64,000 bases of DNA from positions 1-64,000 of the forward strand of contig NZ_JBMPIX010000005.1 in the NCBI RefSeq assembly GCF_049341065.1, written 5' to 3'. The DNA is from Pacificoceanicola sp049341065. GTDB lineage: Bacteria > Pseudomonadota > Alphaproteobacteria > Rhodobacterales > Rhodobacteraceae. A program made the position numbers and the translations under genes. The notes under the pieces are model-generated. The model saw nothing but the letters and a program-made list of their open reading frames with translations, made no database searches and was not told the origin of the DNA. Shown here one piece after another: positions 42,504 to 51,206 of the stretch (position 1 is the first letter of the stretch; the number at the start of each line of letters is the position of its first letter).

Positions 42504-45014
42504 ATGATCCGCATACACCCTCTCCTGATCGCGGCCGCCGCGCTGATCGTTCTGCCCTTCATCATCGTTGCCGCGGGCCTCACCTATACCTCCGCGACCG
42601 AGGTCGTGGTCTATGGTCTGGCCTGCATGGGCCTCAATATTCTTGCCGGGCGCACGGGGCTTGTCAGCTTTGGTCATGGCGCATGGTTTGGTTTGGGGGC
42701 CTATCTGGCGGGCCTCACGTCGCTGGCCATGGGGGGGGCGTTCCTGATCCCGCTTCTGTTGGCTGTCGTGGCTACGGCGATTATCTCCACGGGCTTCGGC
42801 GCGCTGATCCTGCGCCGTCGCGGCGTCTATTTCTCGCTCATGACGCTGGCGCTTTCGGCGCTCGGCTTTTCGATCGCCTTCCGCTGGACCGAGGTCACCG
42901 GCGGCGAGAACGGCCTTGGCGGCATTGAAAGGCCAGCCTTCTTAGGGCTCGATTTCGAGATGTCCGAACCCTATTATTGGCTGGTTGCGGTTATCGCCTT
43001 CGCCGTGCTGGTACTGCTGTGGCGGTTCAACAATTCTCCCCTCGGTACCGTGCTGCTGGCGATCCGCGAGAACGAACAGCGTGCACGCTTCCTCGGATAC
43101 AAAGTCGACCGCTACAAGCTGGCCGCTTTCGTGTTGTCTGCCACGATCACCTCGCTTGCGGGTGTGCTGTTGCTCTACAAGAACCGCATGACCTCGGCCG
43201 AGCCGATGTCGGTGATCTTTTCCGGTGAACTTCTGGCGATGGTGGTCATCGGGGGGATGCGCAGCTATCTGGGTCCCGCCATCGGGGCGCTGTTCTATAT
43301 CCTCTTCCGCGAATACCTGTCGATCTACACCGACAACTGGCTGCTGTGGTTCGGCCTCGTCTTCATGATGTTCGTCCTCTACGCCCGCGAAGGTCTTATC
43401 GGCATTCCCGGCCAGATCCGCCGCTACCTGAACCCGCCTGCGGAAACCGGGGCCGCGATGGCAGGCCGCAAGGCTGGGGTGCACCCTTTGCCTGCCTTCC
43501 TGAAGCCCAAGGATCACACCGATGGGGCGTTGCTGGTGGCCAAAGGTATCTCCAAGCACTTCGGCGGGCTCAAAGCCGTGGACGATGTCGACATCTCGGT
43601 CCGCGACCGCACGCTGCACGCGCTCATCGGGCCGAACGGCGCAGGCAAGACCACCGCCTTCAACCTGCTTTCGGGTCTGTACAAGCCCGATGGCGGCAGT
43701 GTGACCCTTGCCGGAGTACCGCTTTCGGGCCGCACGCCTGAGGAGATTTCAGCTGCAGGCATTGGGCGCAGTTTCCAGATCACCAACCTGTTCCCCTCGC
43801 TTACCGTGCGAGAAAACATCCGCCTTGCCGTGCAGGCCGGAGATGCGCAGCGCATGAATCCTGTGATCCGCGCCCGCAACCTCGCGCAGGTTAACAACCG
43901 CACCGCGCAGATCATGGATTACGCCGGGCTGTCGGGTATGGACGGCGCCGAGGCGGGATCGTTGTCCTATGGCGGGCAGCGGTTGCTGGACCTTGGCCTT
44001 GCACTGGGGAACCATCCGCGTATCCTGCTGGCGGACGAGCCGCTGGCTGGGCTCTCGGTGGCCGAACGCGAACGCATTGGCCACCTGCTCAAGGCGCTGT
44101 CGGCGGACATCCCGGTGTTGCTGGTGGAACACGACATCGACCGCGTGTTCGAACTGGCCGACCATGTCACGGTGATGAACGAAGGCCAGGTTCTGCTTGA
44201 CGGGACCGTGGACGACGCGCGCGACGACAAGCGTGTCCAAGAGGTTTATATCGGCTCTGGCACATCTACCGTAGCGGGCAGGGCCCGTACCAGCGCCGTG
44301 CAGGACAAGATTCTGCTGTCGCTCGACAAGGTCAACGTAAGTTACGGCAAAAGCCACATCATCAACGATGTGAGCTTTGATCTGCGGCAGGGAGAGATCC
44401 TTGCACTTCTGGGTCGCAACGGTGCGGGCAAGTCAACGCTGCTGAAATCCCTCATTGGCATTGCGCCGGTCGGCAGCGGTAAAATCTGTCTTGATGGCAC
44501 CCCGATTCAGGGCATGGCCTCGGCCGCGATGGCCCGAGCGGGGATCTCATACGTACCGCAGGGGCGCGGCCTGTTCGCGGGAATGTCGGTCAAGGACAAC
44601 CTCGAACTTGGTCGCATTCAGCGTCAGACCGGCGCCGGATCGCATTGGGATGAAGAGCGCATCTTTGCCTATTTCCCGCGGCTCAAGGAGCGCATCGACA
44701 CGCCCGCCGACTACCTGTCGGGCGGCGAACAGCAGATGGCCGCCGTGGCGCGCGCCCTGTCCGGCGATACCCGTGTCCTACTACTCGATGAACCGTTCGA
44801 GGGACTCTCCCCCGCTATCGTCGAACAATTGTTCGAAACCTTCGACCGCTTGCGCGAGGAGGTGTCCATCATCATCGTGGATCACAACCTTGATCTCGCG
44901 CTGACCCTGTCGGACCGGACCGTGGCACTTGAACGCGGCAGCATCATCCACGAAGGGCCCTCCGCCGCTTTGGCCCATGACATCGACCTGCGCCGTCAGG
45001 TACTCTGGCTGTGA
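42504..45014 (+). CDS. Fused LivM permease - LivG ATPase - LivF ATPase
   Basis: 836 residues from the ATG at 42504. Residues 1-305 are a LivM permease (GLNILAGRTGLVSFGHG, coupling loop RENEQRARFLGY). Residues about 335-585 are a LivG ATPase: Walker A GPNGAGKTT at 376, signature LSYGGQ, Walker B ILLADEP. Residues about 597-836 are a LivF ATPase: Walker A GRNGAGKST at 637, signature LSGGEQQ, Walker B VLLLDEP. The linkers show no stop or frameshift, so one polypeptide is predicted. M-G fusions are known; a three-part M-G-F fusion is unusual. It reduces the importer to three proteins with LivH and the binding protein. Confidence 0.93.
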   Translation: MIRIHPLLIAAAALIVLPFIIVAAGLTYTSATEVVVYGLACMGLNILAGRTGLVSFGHGAWFGLGAYLAGLTSLAMGGAFLIPLLLAVVATAIISTGFGALILRRRGVYFSLMTLALSALGFSIAFRWTEVTGGENGLGGIERPAFLGLDFEMSEPYYWLVAVIAFAVLVLLWRFNNSPLGTVLLAIRENEQRARFLGYKVDRYKLAAFVLSATITSLAGVLLLYKNRMTSAEPMSVIFSGELLAMVVIGGMRSYLGPAIGALFYILFREYLSIYTDNWLLWFGLVFMMFVLYAREGLIGIPGQIRRYLNPPAETGAAMAGRKAGVHPLPAFLKPKDHTDGALLVAKGISKHFGGLKAVDDVDISVRDRTLHALIGPNGAGKTTAFNLLSGLYKPDGGSVTLAGVPLSGRTPEEISAAGIGRSFQITNLFPSLTVRENIRLAVQAGDAQRMNPVIRARNLAQVNNRTAQIMDYAGLSGMDGAEAGSLSYGGQRLLDLGLALGNHPRILLADEPLAGLSVAERERIGHLLKALSADIPVLLVEHDIDRVFELADHVTVMNEGQVLLDGTVDDARDDKRVQEVYIGSGTSTVAGRARTSAVQDKILLSLDKVNVSYGKSHIINDVSFDLRQGEILALLGRNGAGKSTLLKSLIGIAPVGSGKICLDGTPIQGMASAAMARAGISYVPQGRGLFAGMSVKDNLELGRIQRQTGAGSHWDEERIFAYFPRLKERIDTPADYLSGGEQQMAAVARALSGDTRVLLLDEPFEGLSPAIVEQLFETFDRLREEVSIIIVDHNLDLALTLSDRTVALERGSIIHEGPSAALAHDIDLRRQVLWL

Positions 45015-45028
45015 GGAAAGGACCCGAT

Positions 45029-45961
45029 ATGACTGAAACAGTTGCTATCATAGGCGCGGGCCTGATCGGGCGTGCTTGGAGCGCGCTGTTTGCCCGCGCC
45101 GGTTACGAGGTGCAGGTCTGGGATGCCGATCCCAACGTCCTTGACCGGTTCAAGGGCGATATGGCCACGCTGTGCGACACCATGCAGGCCGAAGGGTTGT
45201 TGGAGGACGGCGACGCCGCGCTTTCCCGCATCCGCACCTGCCCGACGCTGGAAGAGGCCGTCAGCGGCGTGATCTTCGTTCAGGAGAACGGACCGGAAAA
45301 GATAGAGGTCAAGATCGACCTCTTCGCCCGGATCGACGCAGCGACCGCTCCAGAGGCGATCCTCGCCTCGTCGACCTCGGCCATCGTCGCCTCGCGCTTT
45401 ACCGAGACGCTGGAGAATAGAGGCCGCTGCTTGGTCGGCCATCCGGTGAATCCACCGCACCTCGTGCCGGTTGTCGAGCTTTGTCCCGCGCCATGGACCA
45501 CATCCGAAACCATGGACCGGGCCGAGGCGATCTATTCCGCCATCGGACAGGTGCCTGTCCGCATGACCCGCGAACGCGACGGTTTTGTGCTGAACCGACT
45601 TCAGGGCGCGCTGCTGGCCGAGGCGCTGCGTCTTCTGGGCGAAGGTGTCGTCAGCGTCGAAGGGCTGGACGCCACCATCAAGGACGGCCTTGGCCTGCGT
45701 TGGGCTCTGATGGGGCCAATCGAGACCATCGACCTCAATGCCCCGGGCGGTATCACCGATTATGTCGCGCGTTATGGCGGTTTTTATGCGCGACTGGCCG
45801 AAGCGCCAGCAGGACCAGAGGTGTTTTCGGTCGAAAATGCCGAAAAGATTGCAGCGACCTGGCCGCAGGATCGCAGCCCCGAAAACATCCGCGCGCGGCA
45901 GGATCGCCGCGACGCGCGGCTCGCCGCGCTGCGCCGACATCTCGCATCCGAACAATCCTGA
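45029..45961 (+). CDS. 3-hydroxyacyl/L-carnitine-type dehydrogenase
   Basis: 310 residues from the ATG at 45029 with GAGGAAAGGA upstream. NAD-binding motif GAGLIGRAW near residue 9, SSTSAIVAS near 115 and GHPVNPPHLVPVVELCP near 140, a form shared by L-carnitine dehydrogenase, lambda-crystallin and L-gulonate dehydrogenase. It would oxidise a 3-hydroxy acid to the 3-keto acid. The next gene encodes a beta-keto-acid cleavage enzyme, which fits a two-step route as in carnitine breakdown, although no carnitine-specific gene is recognised. Confidence 0.88.
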   Translation: MTETVAIIGAGLIGRAWSALFARAGYEVQVWDADPNVLDRFKGDMATLCDTMQAEGLLEDGDAALSRIRTCPTLEEAVSGVIFVQENGPEKIEVKIDLFARIDAATAPEAILASSTSAIVASRFTETLENRGRCLVGHPVNPPHLVPVVELCPAPWTTSETMDRAEAIYSAIGQVPVRMTRERDGFVLNRLQGALLAEALRLLGEGVVSVEGLDATIKDGLGLRWALMGPIETIDLNAPGGITDYVARYGGFYARLAEAPAGPEVFSVENAEKIAATWPQDRSPENIRARQDRRDARLAALRRHLASEQS

Positions 45962-45974
45962 AGGAGCAACGACC

Positions 45975-46904
45975 ATGGCCAAACCCCGCAAGGTCATCAT
46001 CACCTGTGCCGTCACCGGCGCCATTCACACGCCGTCGATGTCGCAATACCTGCCTGTCAGCGCCTCCGAGATCGCCGATGCGGCCATCGGGGCGGCCAAG
46101 GCCGGGGCAGCGGTTGTCCATCTGCACGCCCGCGACCCGCAAGACGGCCGCCCCGACCAATCCCCCGAGGCTTTTGCGCCTTTCCTTGGCGTCATCAAGC
46201 AAGCCTCGAACTGCGTGGTCAACATCACCACCGGTGGTGCGCCCACCATGACCGTAGAGGAGCGCGTCCGCCCCGCCGAAACCCACCGCCCCGAGGTCGC
46301 CTCGCTGAACATGGGGTCGATGAACTTTGGCCTGTTCCCGATGCTGAAACGCTTTCCCGATCTGAAACACCAGTGGGAGCGCGACTACGTCGGCAACAAG
46401 AACATCATCTTCAACAACAGCTTTGGTCAGATCGAATACATTCTGACCACGCTTGGCCCGCTTGGCACCCGGTTTGAATTCGAATGCTACGACACGGCGC
46501 ATCTGTACAACCTCAAGCACTTCCTCGACGAAGGTCTGGTCAAGGCGCCGCTGTTCATCCAGACGGTCTTTGGCCTGATGGGCGGGATCGGCGCGCATCC
46601 CGAGGATGTCCTGCACATGAAGCGCACGGCGGACCGGCTGTTTGGTGACCAATATCGCTGGTCGGTGCTGGGGGCGGGCAAGAACCAGCTTCCGATTGCC
46701 GCGATGGCCGCCGCGATGGGCGGCAATGTACGCGTCGGCCTCGAGGATTCACTCTGGCTTGGCCCCGGGCAGCTCGCCAAAAGCAACGCCGAACAGGTCA
46801 CCAAGGTCCGCCAGATCATCGAGGGGCTGGGGTTGGAGGTGGCCACCCCGGACGAGGCGCGCGAAATACTTGTGCTGAAAGGCGCCGACAAGGTGGGGTT
46901 CTGA
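45975..46904 (+). CDS. Beta-keto acid cleavage enzyme (BKACE, DUF849)
   Basis: 309 residues from the ATG at 45975 with GGAG upstream. TIM-barrel BKACE: KVIITCAVTGAIHTP near the N-terminus, the zinc-site motif VHLHARDPQDGRP near residue 47, NITTGG near 80 and the VGLEDSLWL stretch near 250. The family condenses a beta-keto acid with acetyl-CoA to give acetoacetate and a new CoA ester. The dehydrogenase upstream would supply the keto acid. Substrate-deciding residues were not assigned. Confidence 0.93.
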   Translation: MAKPRKVIITCAVTGAIHTPSMSQYLPVSASEIADAAIGAAKAGAAVVHLHARDPQDGRPDQSPEAFAPFLGVIKQASNCVVNITTGGAPTMTVEERVRPAETHRPEVASLNMGSMNFGLFPMLKRFPDLKHQWERDYVGNKNIIFNNSFGQIEYILTTLGPLGTRFEFECYDTAHLYNLKHFLDEGLVKAPLFIQTVFGLMGGIGAHPEDVLHMKRTADRLFGDQYRWSVLGAGKNQLPIAAMAAAMGGNVRVGLEDSLWLGPGQLAKSNAEQVTKVRQIIEGLGLEVATPDEAREILVLKGADKVGF

Positions 46905-47500
46905 TCCACGATCATGCACAACCAGTTTAGGCGCGACTGTTGAATCTATCTTCTGGTCCAGCGATTTGTCTCTGACAACGGGGTCGTGTGATGCCGTCGG
47001 TCCCGGTTTTCGAACACCACAGAATTCCAGCTGTCGTCATTCTGTGCGCAGTGCGCAGGCTGAAAGCTCGGCAATCTGGGGATTGAGCCACGCCGTCTTT
47101 GGTGGTCTCGATCAGCGCGATGGGCGTATCGTGACTACGAATTTCGGTTCCTGCGCGGTATTGCGGATGGCCGACACTCCTCCACAGATCGAGGTGCATC
47201 TCGAAAATTTGGAGGACCAGTGGTGGGGTGGTTTGGCAGAACCAACCGGCCCGCCGACTCTGTCGGCCGTGGCCCCACGGGGCACCGGGCCTTGTTGAGA
47301 CCTTTGTGGGCACGATGGTCGGCGTCCGGTGTCAGTTTTTATCGGCTATCGCTGCGCTATTTGCCGGTGATGGCAACCGGGGGTCGCCAGATTTGGCAAC
47401 CGGCCCTTTGAAGATCAAGGCAAAGGAGCTGACGCCAGCCGGAATCGTGTGGCAGAATTCGGCCAAGTGACGGACCTGAACAGATTTGATCGTCTCTTTC
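46905..47500. other. Intergenic holding a molybdenum-hydroxylase scar
   Basis: 596 bases between convergent operons. A degraded molybdenum-hydroxylase fragment occupies 47062-47298. The rest holds no recognisable gene, RNA or clear terminator. Confidence 0.4.
47062..47298 (+). pseudogene. Xanthine-dehydrogenase-family molybdenum subunit, C-terminal remnant
   Basis: Reads AIWGLSHAVFGGLDQRDGR, then a VTTNFGSCAVLRMAD block, IEVHLE, and GGLAEPTGPP. This follows the C-terminal pattern of Mo-binding hydroxylase subunits (I-WGLS-AL, G-V-NSNF--Y-VLRM-D-P-IEVHL, GG-GEPG-PP). The catalytic GEPG is changed to AEPT, and no N-terminal part survives. It is not derived from the intact xdhB at 23334, whose tail is different. 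Confidence 0.65.
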
Positions 47501-48781
47501 CTAGCGGTAAATCAGGGTTGGCAACCACATCGTGATGGCCGGAACGAACGTCACCAGCAACAGCACAATCACCAGTGGGATCAGGAAGGGGGCTGTGCCG
47601 GCAACGCATTGTTCGAACGGAATTTTCGCGACCCTAGAAAGCACATAGAGCACCATGCCCACGGGCGGCGTCAAAAGCCCCAACATCAGGTTAAGCACCA
47701 TGATCACACCAAAATGCACCGGATCGATCCCCAGGGTCACAGCAATAGGCAACAGCACGGGCACCATGATGGTAATCGCTGCCACCGTTTCCATGAAACA
47801 GCCAACCGCGAGCAGAATTAAGTTGATCAGCAAAAGAAGCACCCAAGGACGGTCGGAGATCGCCAACAACCCGATGGCGAATTGCTCTGGCACGCGGTTG
47901 GATGTGAGGATCCAAGCGAAAATCGCCGCCGAGCCAACAACCAAAAGAACAACCGCCGTTGTTTCTATCGTGTCGAAGCTGACGCGCAGGAACCGGGGCA
48001 GGGTTAGGGTCCTGTAAACCACCAGCCCCAGAAACAGCGCCCAGGCACAAGCGGCCACCGCCGCCTCGGTCGGGGTGAATGCGCCCGACAGAATGCCCCC
48101 CACGATGATTACGGGGGTCAGCAGCGACAGAAATGCGCGCTGAAATGTTGACCACAATGCAGACCAGTAAAAGGTCTGATCGCGCCCGAACCCTTTGCGA
48201 CGCGCCATGATGGCGATCATTATCATCAGCGATGCCGCCATCATCAGACCGGGAATAAATCCGGCGACAAACAATTGCCCAATGCTGGCCCCTGCTACGA
48301 CGCCATAGATCACCATGGGCAGAGAGGGTGGAATGATAGGCCCGATCGTAGAGGATGCAGCAGTGATGCCGACGGCAAATTTTGCATCGTATTTGGCATC
48401 TCGCATCGCCTTGATCTCAATCGCGCCCAGGCCCCCGGCGTCGGCGACTGCCGCGCCAGACATGCCAGCAAAGATCACGGAAGCCCCCACATTCACATGT
48501 CCCAGGCCTCCTCGCATCCAGCCGACGAGCGCCAGGGCAAAGTTGAATATGCGTTCTGTGATCCCGGCAGTATTCATCAAATTTCCCGCCAAGATGAAAA
48601 ACGGAACAGCCAGCAAAGGAAAGCTGTCGACCCCGTTGATCATACGGTGGGCCACGACCATGGGTGGGGGCGAGCCATTGGAAATGATGAAAATCGCCGA
48701 AGATCCGGCCAAGGCGATGGCCACGGGCATGCCAAAAACCAACATGACCGCCAGCATTACGAAAAGCCAAATAATATCCAC
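47501..48781 (-). CDS. TRAP transporter large permease (DctM family)
   Basis: 426 residues, about 12 hydrophobic helices. Family blocks: PLLAVPFFILAGNLMNTAGI near residue 55, GPIIPPSLPMVIYG near 145, and TPTEAAVAACAWALFLG near 235. It couples sodium-driven import of an organic acid delivered by the periplasmic DctP protein. It is the last gene of a dctP-dctQ-dctM operon and begins 12 nt after the small permease. Substrate unknown. Confidence 0.94.
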   Translation of the reverse strand: MDIIWLFVMLAVMLVFGMPVAIALAGSSAIFIISNGSPPPMVVAHRMINGVDSFPLLAVPFFILAGNLMNTAGITERIFNFALALVGWMRGGLGHVNVGASVIFAGMSGAAVADAGGLGAIEIKAMRDAKYDAKFAVGITAASSTIGPIIPPSLPMVIYGVVAGASIGQLFVAGFIPGLMMAASLMIMIAIMARRKGFGRDQTFYWSALWSTFQRAFLSLLTPVIIVGGILSGAFTPTEAAVAACAWALFLGLVVYRTLTLPRFLRVSFDTIETTAVVLLVVGSAAIFAWILTSNRVPEQFAIGLLAISDRPWVLLLLINLILLAVGCFMETVAAITIMVPVLLPIAVTLGIDPVHFGVIMVLNLMLGLLTPPVGMVLYVLSRVAKIPFEQCVAGTAPFLIPLVIVLLLVTFVPAITMWLPTLIYR

Positions 48782-48793
48782 TTGGGGATGCTC

Positions 48794-49363
48794 CTAGTCG
48801 ATTGCGCGGATCTGGTCCGCGTGCAATTCCGGGTCGATCAGTTTGCTGGTGCCGCTGCGAAAATGGCGCCACGTATTCCATGCCGAGTAAAGCGCCATGC
48901 ACACAAAGGCGGCCGTGACGATCCAATAGATCGTCGATTTCGGAATATCGAGAGACACCATCATCTGCCGAGTACGCCCGGCGATCTGCGCGCTGAATAC
49001 GGACAGCATCACGAAAAACCCGGTGGTCAGTACATCAATCAAGGTTTGCGCCAGCCGTCGCCCGGTGCGTGGGATCCATCGATAAATGAATTCAACCGCG
49101 ATATGGCTTTGTTTTCGGGTGGCCATGATGGACCCGACAAAGGTGACACCAATCAGCAAAAAGCGCGCAATTTCTTCAGTCCAGGCGATGGAGTCGTTCA
49201 AAATGTATCGCGTAAAGAACTGAAGAAAAACGATAAAGGCGAGAACCCAGAACAGGATCAGAACCACAGAGTCATCCCAGCGCAGATCGGAAAGGTCGAT
49301 CTTTTCTTCTTCCAAGGTTATCGGTGCTGTCACTTGTTCGTCAGACGAGTCATGTCTGCTCAT
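48794..49363 (-). CDS. TRAP transporter small permease (DctQ family)
   Basis: 189 residues from the ATG at 49363. Four predicted helices, with the conserved small-subunit features FTRYILNDSIAWTEEIARFLLIGVTFVGS (core WTEEIARF) and ATRKQSHIAVEF. It forms the membrane complex with DctM. The N-terminal 30 residues are acidic and hydrophilic. Confidence 0.92.
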   Translation of the reverse strand: MSRHDSSDEQVTAPITLEEEKIDLSDLRWDDSVVLILFWVLAFIVFLQFFTRYILNDSIAWTEEIARFLLIGVTFVGSIMATRKQSHIAVEFIYRWIPRTGRRLAQTLIDVLTTGFFVMLSVFSAQIAGRTRQMMVSLDIPKSTIYWIVTAAFVCMALYSAWNTWRHFRSGTSKLIDPELHADQIRAID

Positions 49364-49428
49364 GGCGTTTCCTTCTGGGCAAGGGGAGGGCAGGCGGGCA
49401 CAGGTGCCCGCCTGCAACGAGGACCGGT

Positions 49429-50409
49429 CTATTCGATCGCTTGTAGCCGATCGTATGTAGCCTGATCCCAAGTGGCCATGTCGCCGTTGTGCATAACTTT
49501 TACAGCCTCAATAAACGGGCCGCGGTCTACTTCGTTGACCTGCACACCTTGTTCGCGGAACCAATCTGACAATTCGCCTTCGGCCTTGATGATGGCATCG
49601 GTTGCGCAGACGGCAGTGTCTTTGGTTACTTGGGTCAGCGCAGCCTGATCGGCGGCGTCCATGCTGTCCCAGGCGGGGCCGCCGACGATGGTGAGCAGGG
49701 CATCGGTGATATGCCCGGTCAGGTTGATGTTGCTTTGCACTTCATAGAACTTTTTGGCCTGAATCGTAGGCAGCGGGTTCTCCTGCGCATCCACGGTGCC
49801 CTGTTGCAGGGCCAAATACACCTCGGCAAAGGCGATGGGTGCCGGGTTGGCGCCGGTTGCCAAGGGGAACATCATGTAGAGTGGGGCATTGGGCACACGA
49901 ATTTTCAAACCTTCCATATCGGCAGGCGTCAGGATCGGCTTGTTCGATGTGACATGGCGCGCGCCATAATATGTCATGGCGGTGATATGATTGCCTGTAG
50001 CATCGGTGTAGCCTTGGGACAGTTCGTTAAACAGGTCTGAATTGCGGAATTTGTCCCAGTGATCCCAATCGCGGAACATGAACGGCGCGCCGCCAATGGC
50101 GATGGGGCCGTATGACCGCCCTGCAAACAACTGCCCGGTGTAAATGATATCGACCGTACCGAAACCCAGACCTTCGTTGATGTCGACCTCTTTGCCGAGG
50201 GAGGAGGCGGGAAACACCTCGATTCCATATCGGCCCTCGGTGGCATCCATCAGCAGGTCGTTCGCGGCCACAGCGCATGTGTGGTAGGGCTCGCTCGATT
50301 CATAGACGTGTGCCCATTTCAGCTTGGTTTCGGCCGATGCCATGGCAGGCAAAAGCCCCAGCGTAGCAACGGCAGCGGCGGTGGCGAAAAGCGTCATCTT
50401 GGTTTTCAT
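49429..50409 (-). CDS. TRAP transporter substrate-binding protein (DctP family)
   Basis: 326 residues with a signal peptide (1-26, ending ASAE). DctP features: KLKWAHVYESSEPYH near the N-terminus, the Arg-containing GLKIRVPNAPLY block that clamps carboxylate ligands, and ALQQGTVDAQENPLPTI. It binds an organic acid in the periplasm. First gene of the three-gene operon. A small ABM-domain gene lies 134 nt upstream on the same strand. Confidence 0.94.
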   Translation of the reverse strand: MKTKMTLFATAAAVATLGLLPAMASAETKLKWAHVYESSEPYHTCAVAANDLLMDATEGRYGIEVFPASSLGKEVDINEGLGFGTVDIIYTGQLFAGRSYGPIAIGGAPFMFRDWDHWDKFRNSDLFNELSQGYTDATGNHITAMTYYGARHVTSNKPILTPADMEGLKIRVPNAPLYMMFPLATGANPAPIAFAEVYLALQQGTVDAQENPLPTIQAKKFYEVQSNINLTGHITDALLTIVGGPAWDSMDAADQAALTQVTKDTAVCATDAIIKAEGELSDWFREQGVQVNEVDRGPFIEAVKVMHNGDMATWDQATYDRLQAIE

Positions 50410-50428
50410 GTCATTCCTCCCTTGGGTG

Positions 50429-50457
50429 ACGTGGCTTTGCCAGCGGGGCTGCCACGT
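50429..50457 (-). promoter_or_regulatory. Hairpin in the dctP leader
   Basis: ACGTGGC and GCCACGT form a 7-bp stem with a 15-nt loop just upstream of the first TRAP gene. It could be an attenuator or a weak terminator for the gene upstream. Confidence 0.3.
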
Positions 50458-50543
50458 TCAATTGTTTACCCTATGGCTTACGCCGCGTGAGGCAAGCCGC
50501 CAGAGGTGCAATTGCCATTTTTTTTAAAGGTTTGCCGAGGCAA

Positions 50544-50777
50544 TCATATTTCGAAAGCCGCCGTGGCCCGTCGCAAAGGAGCGATGTGTGCATCCAGGCT
50601 TTCCCACACGATCACAAAGCTGAACTCGCGTGGCGAGTCCGCGCGAGGTGCACCGAGAGGCACTCGCGTGATACCCTTCGTTCCCTTCATCAACGCGATC
50701 GCAGTTTCATGGAAGAAGCGGCCGAACTCTTCTTCCTTCCCGGCTCGCGTCACGACCTGAAATATGCGCATGATCAT
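50544..50777 (-). CDS. Short antibiotic-biosynthesis-monooxygenase (ABM) domain protein
   Basis: 77 residues from the ATG at 50777 with AGAGGA upstream. Reads MRIFQVVTRAGKEEEFGRFF and SPREFSFVIVWESLDAH, a dimeric alpha/beta-barrel ABM pattern. The usual length is about 95-100, and the region after the DAH helix is shortened, so it is either a compact variant or a truncated copy. Family members range from monooxygenases to accessory proteins of catabolic operons. It could be the first gene of the TRAP operon. Confidence 0.65.
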   Translation of the reverse strand: MIMRIFQVVTRAGKEEEFGRFFHETAIALMKGTKGITRVPLGAPRADSPREFSFVIVWESLDAHIAPLRRATAAFEI

Positions 50778-51118
50778 TTGTCCGTCCTCTTTATGGCGCG
50801 GCTCTGGGATGGATGAATGCTTCTTTCCTCAAGATCATAACACGTTCCGGCAAGCTGTTTTGCCTTCGGCTATGGGCCAAGTGCTTATGGCGCGATCGCG
50901 GCACGCCATGGTCGTGAAGCCCAGCGGGATTATGTCGCGATCATTGCCGTGGCGCTATAACAGTCAGCCTGACTTGTCGATGAGGCCCGTCCGGTCCGGT
51001 TTTTCCGCCCAGACGTTTAGAGGGTTCCGCGAAACCGACCGAAAGCCCGGCCGGCCAGGCGCTGGGGTCGGATCAAATGCTGCCGCAAAAATCGAAACGT
51101 TCCAGCGCAACTGGCCAC
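50778..51118. other. Intergenic, no gene seen
   Basis: About 340 bases between the divergent TRAP modules. No coding remnant, RNA or repeat was recognised in it apart from promoter elements at its right end. Confidence 0.4.
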
Positions 51119-51147
51119 TTGACAAATCTCACATGTAACATGTTACA
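51119..51147 (+). promoter_or_regulatory. Promoter with overlapping GntR-type operator
   Basis: A consensus -35 box TTGACA at 51119-51124 is followed by the perfect palindrome TGTAACATGTTACA at 51134-51147, which covers the expected -10 position; the half-site repeats in the following CGTTAC. The site lies 60 nt upstream of the PEP-mutase-family gene. The operon's last gene encodes a GntR/FCD regulator, whose family binds short palindromes of this kind. Confidence 0.65.
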
Positions 51148-51206
51148 CGTTACGGAAGGATGATCGGACAACGCATCAATGCGCCACCGATCAGGGAGGA
51201 TGAGAC

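Noticed and set aside
45029..46904. A complete L-carnitine degradation operon
   Set aside because: The dehydrogenase and BKACE resemble that pathway, but no betainyl-CoA thioesterase or betaine genes are nearby.
47220..47470. Two overlapping short frames downstream of the molybdenum-hydroxylase remnant
   Set aside because: No continuity with the Mo-hydroxylase sequence and no start signals; probably noise in decayed DNA.
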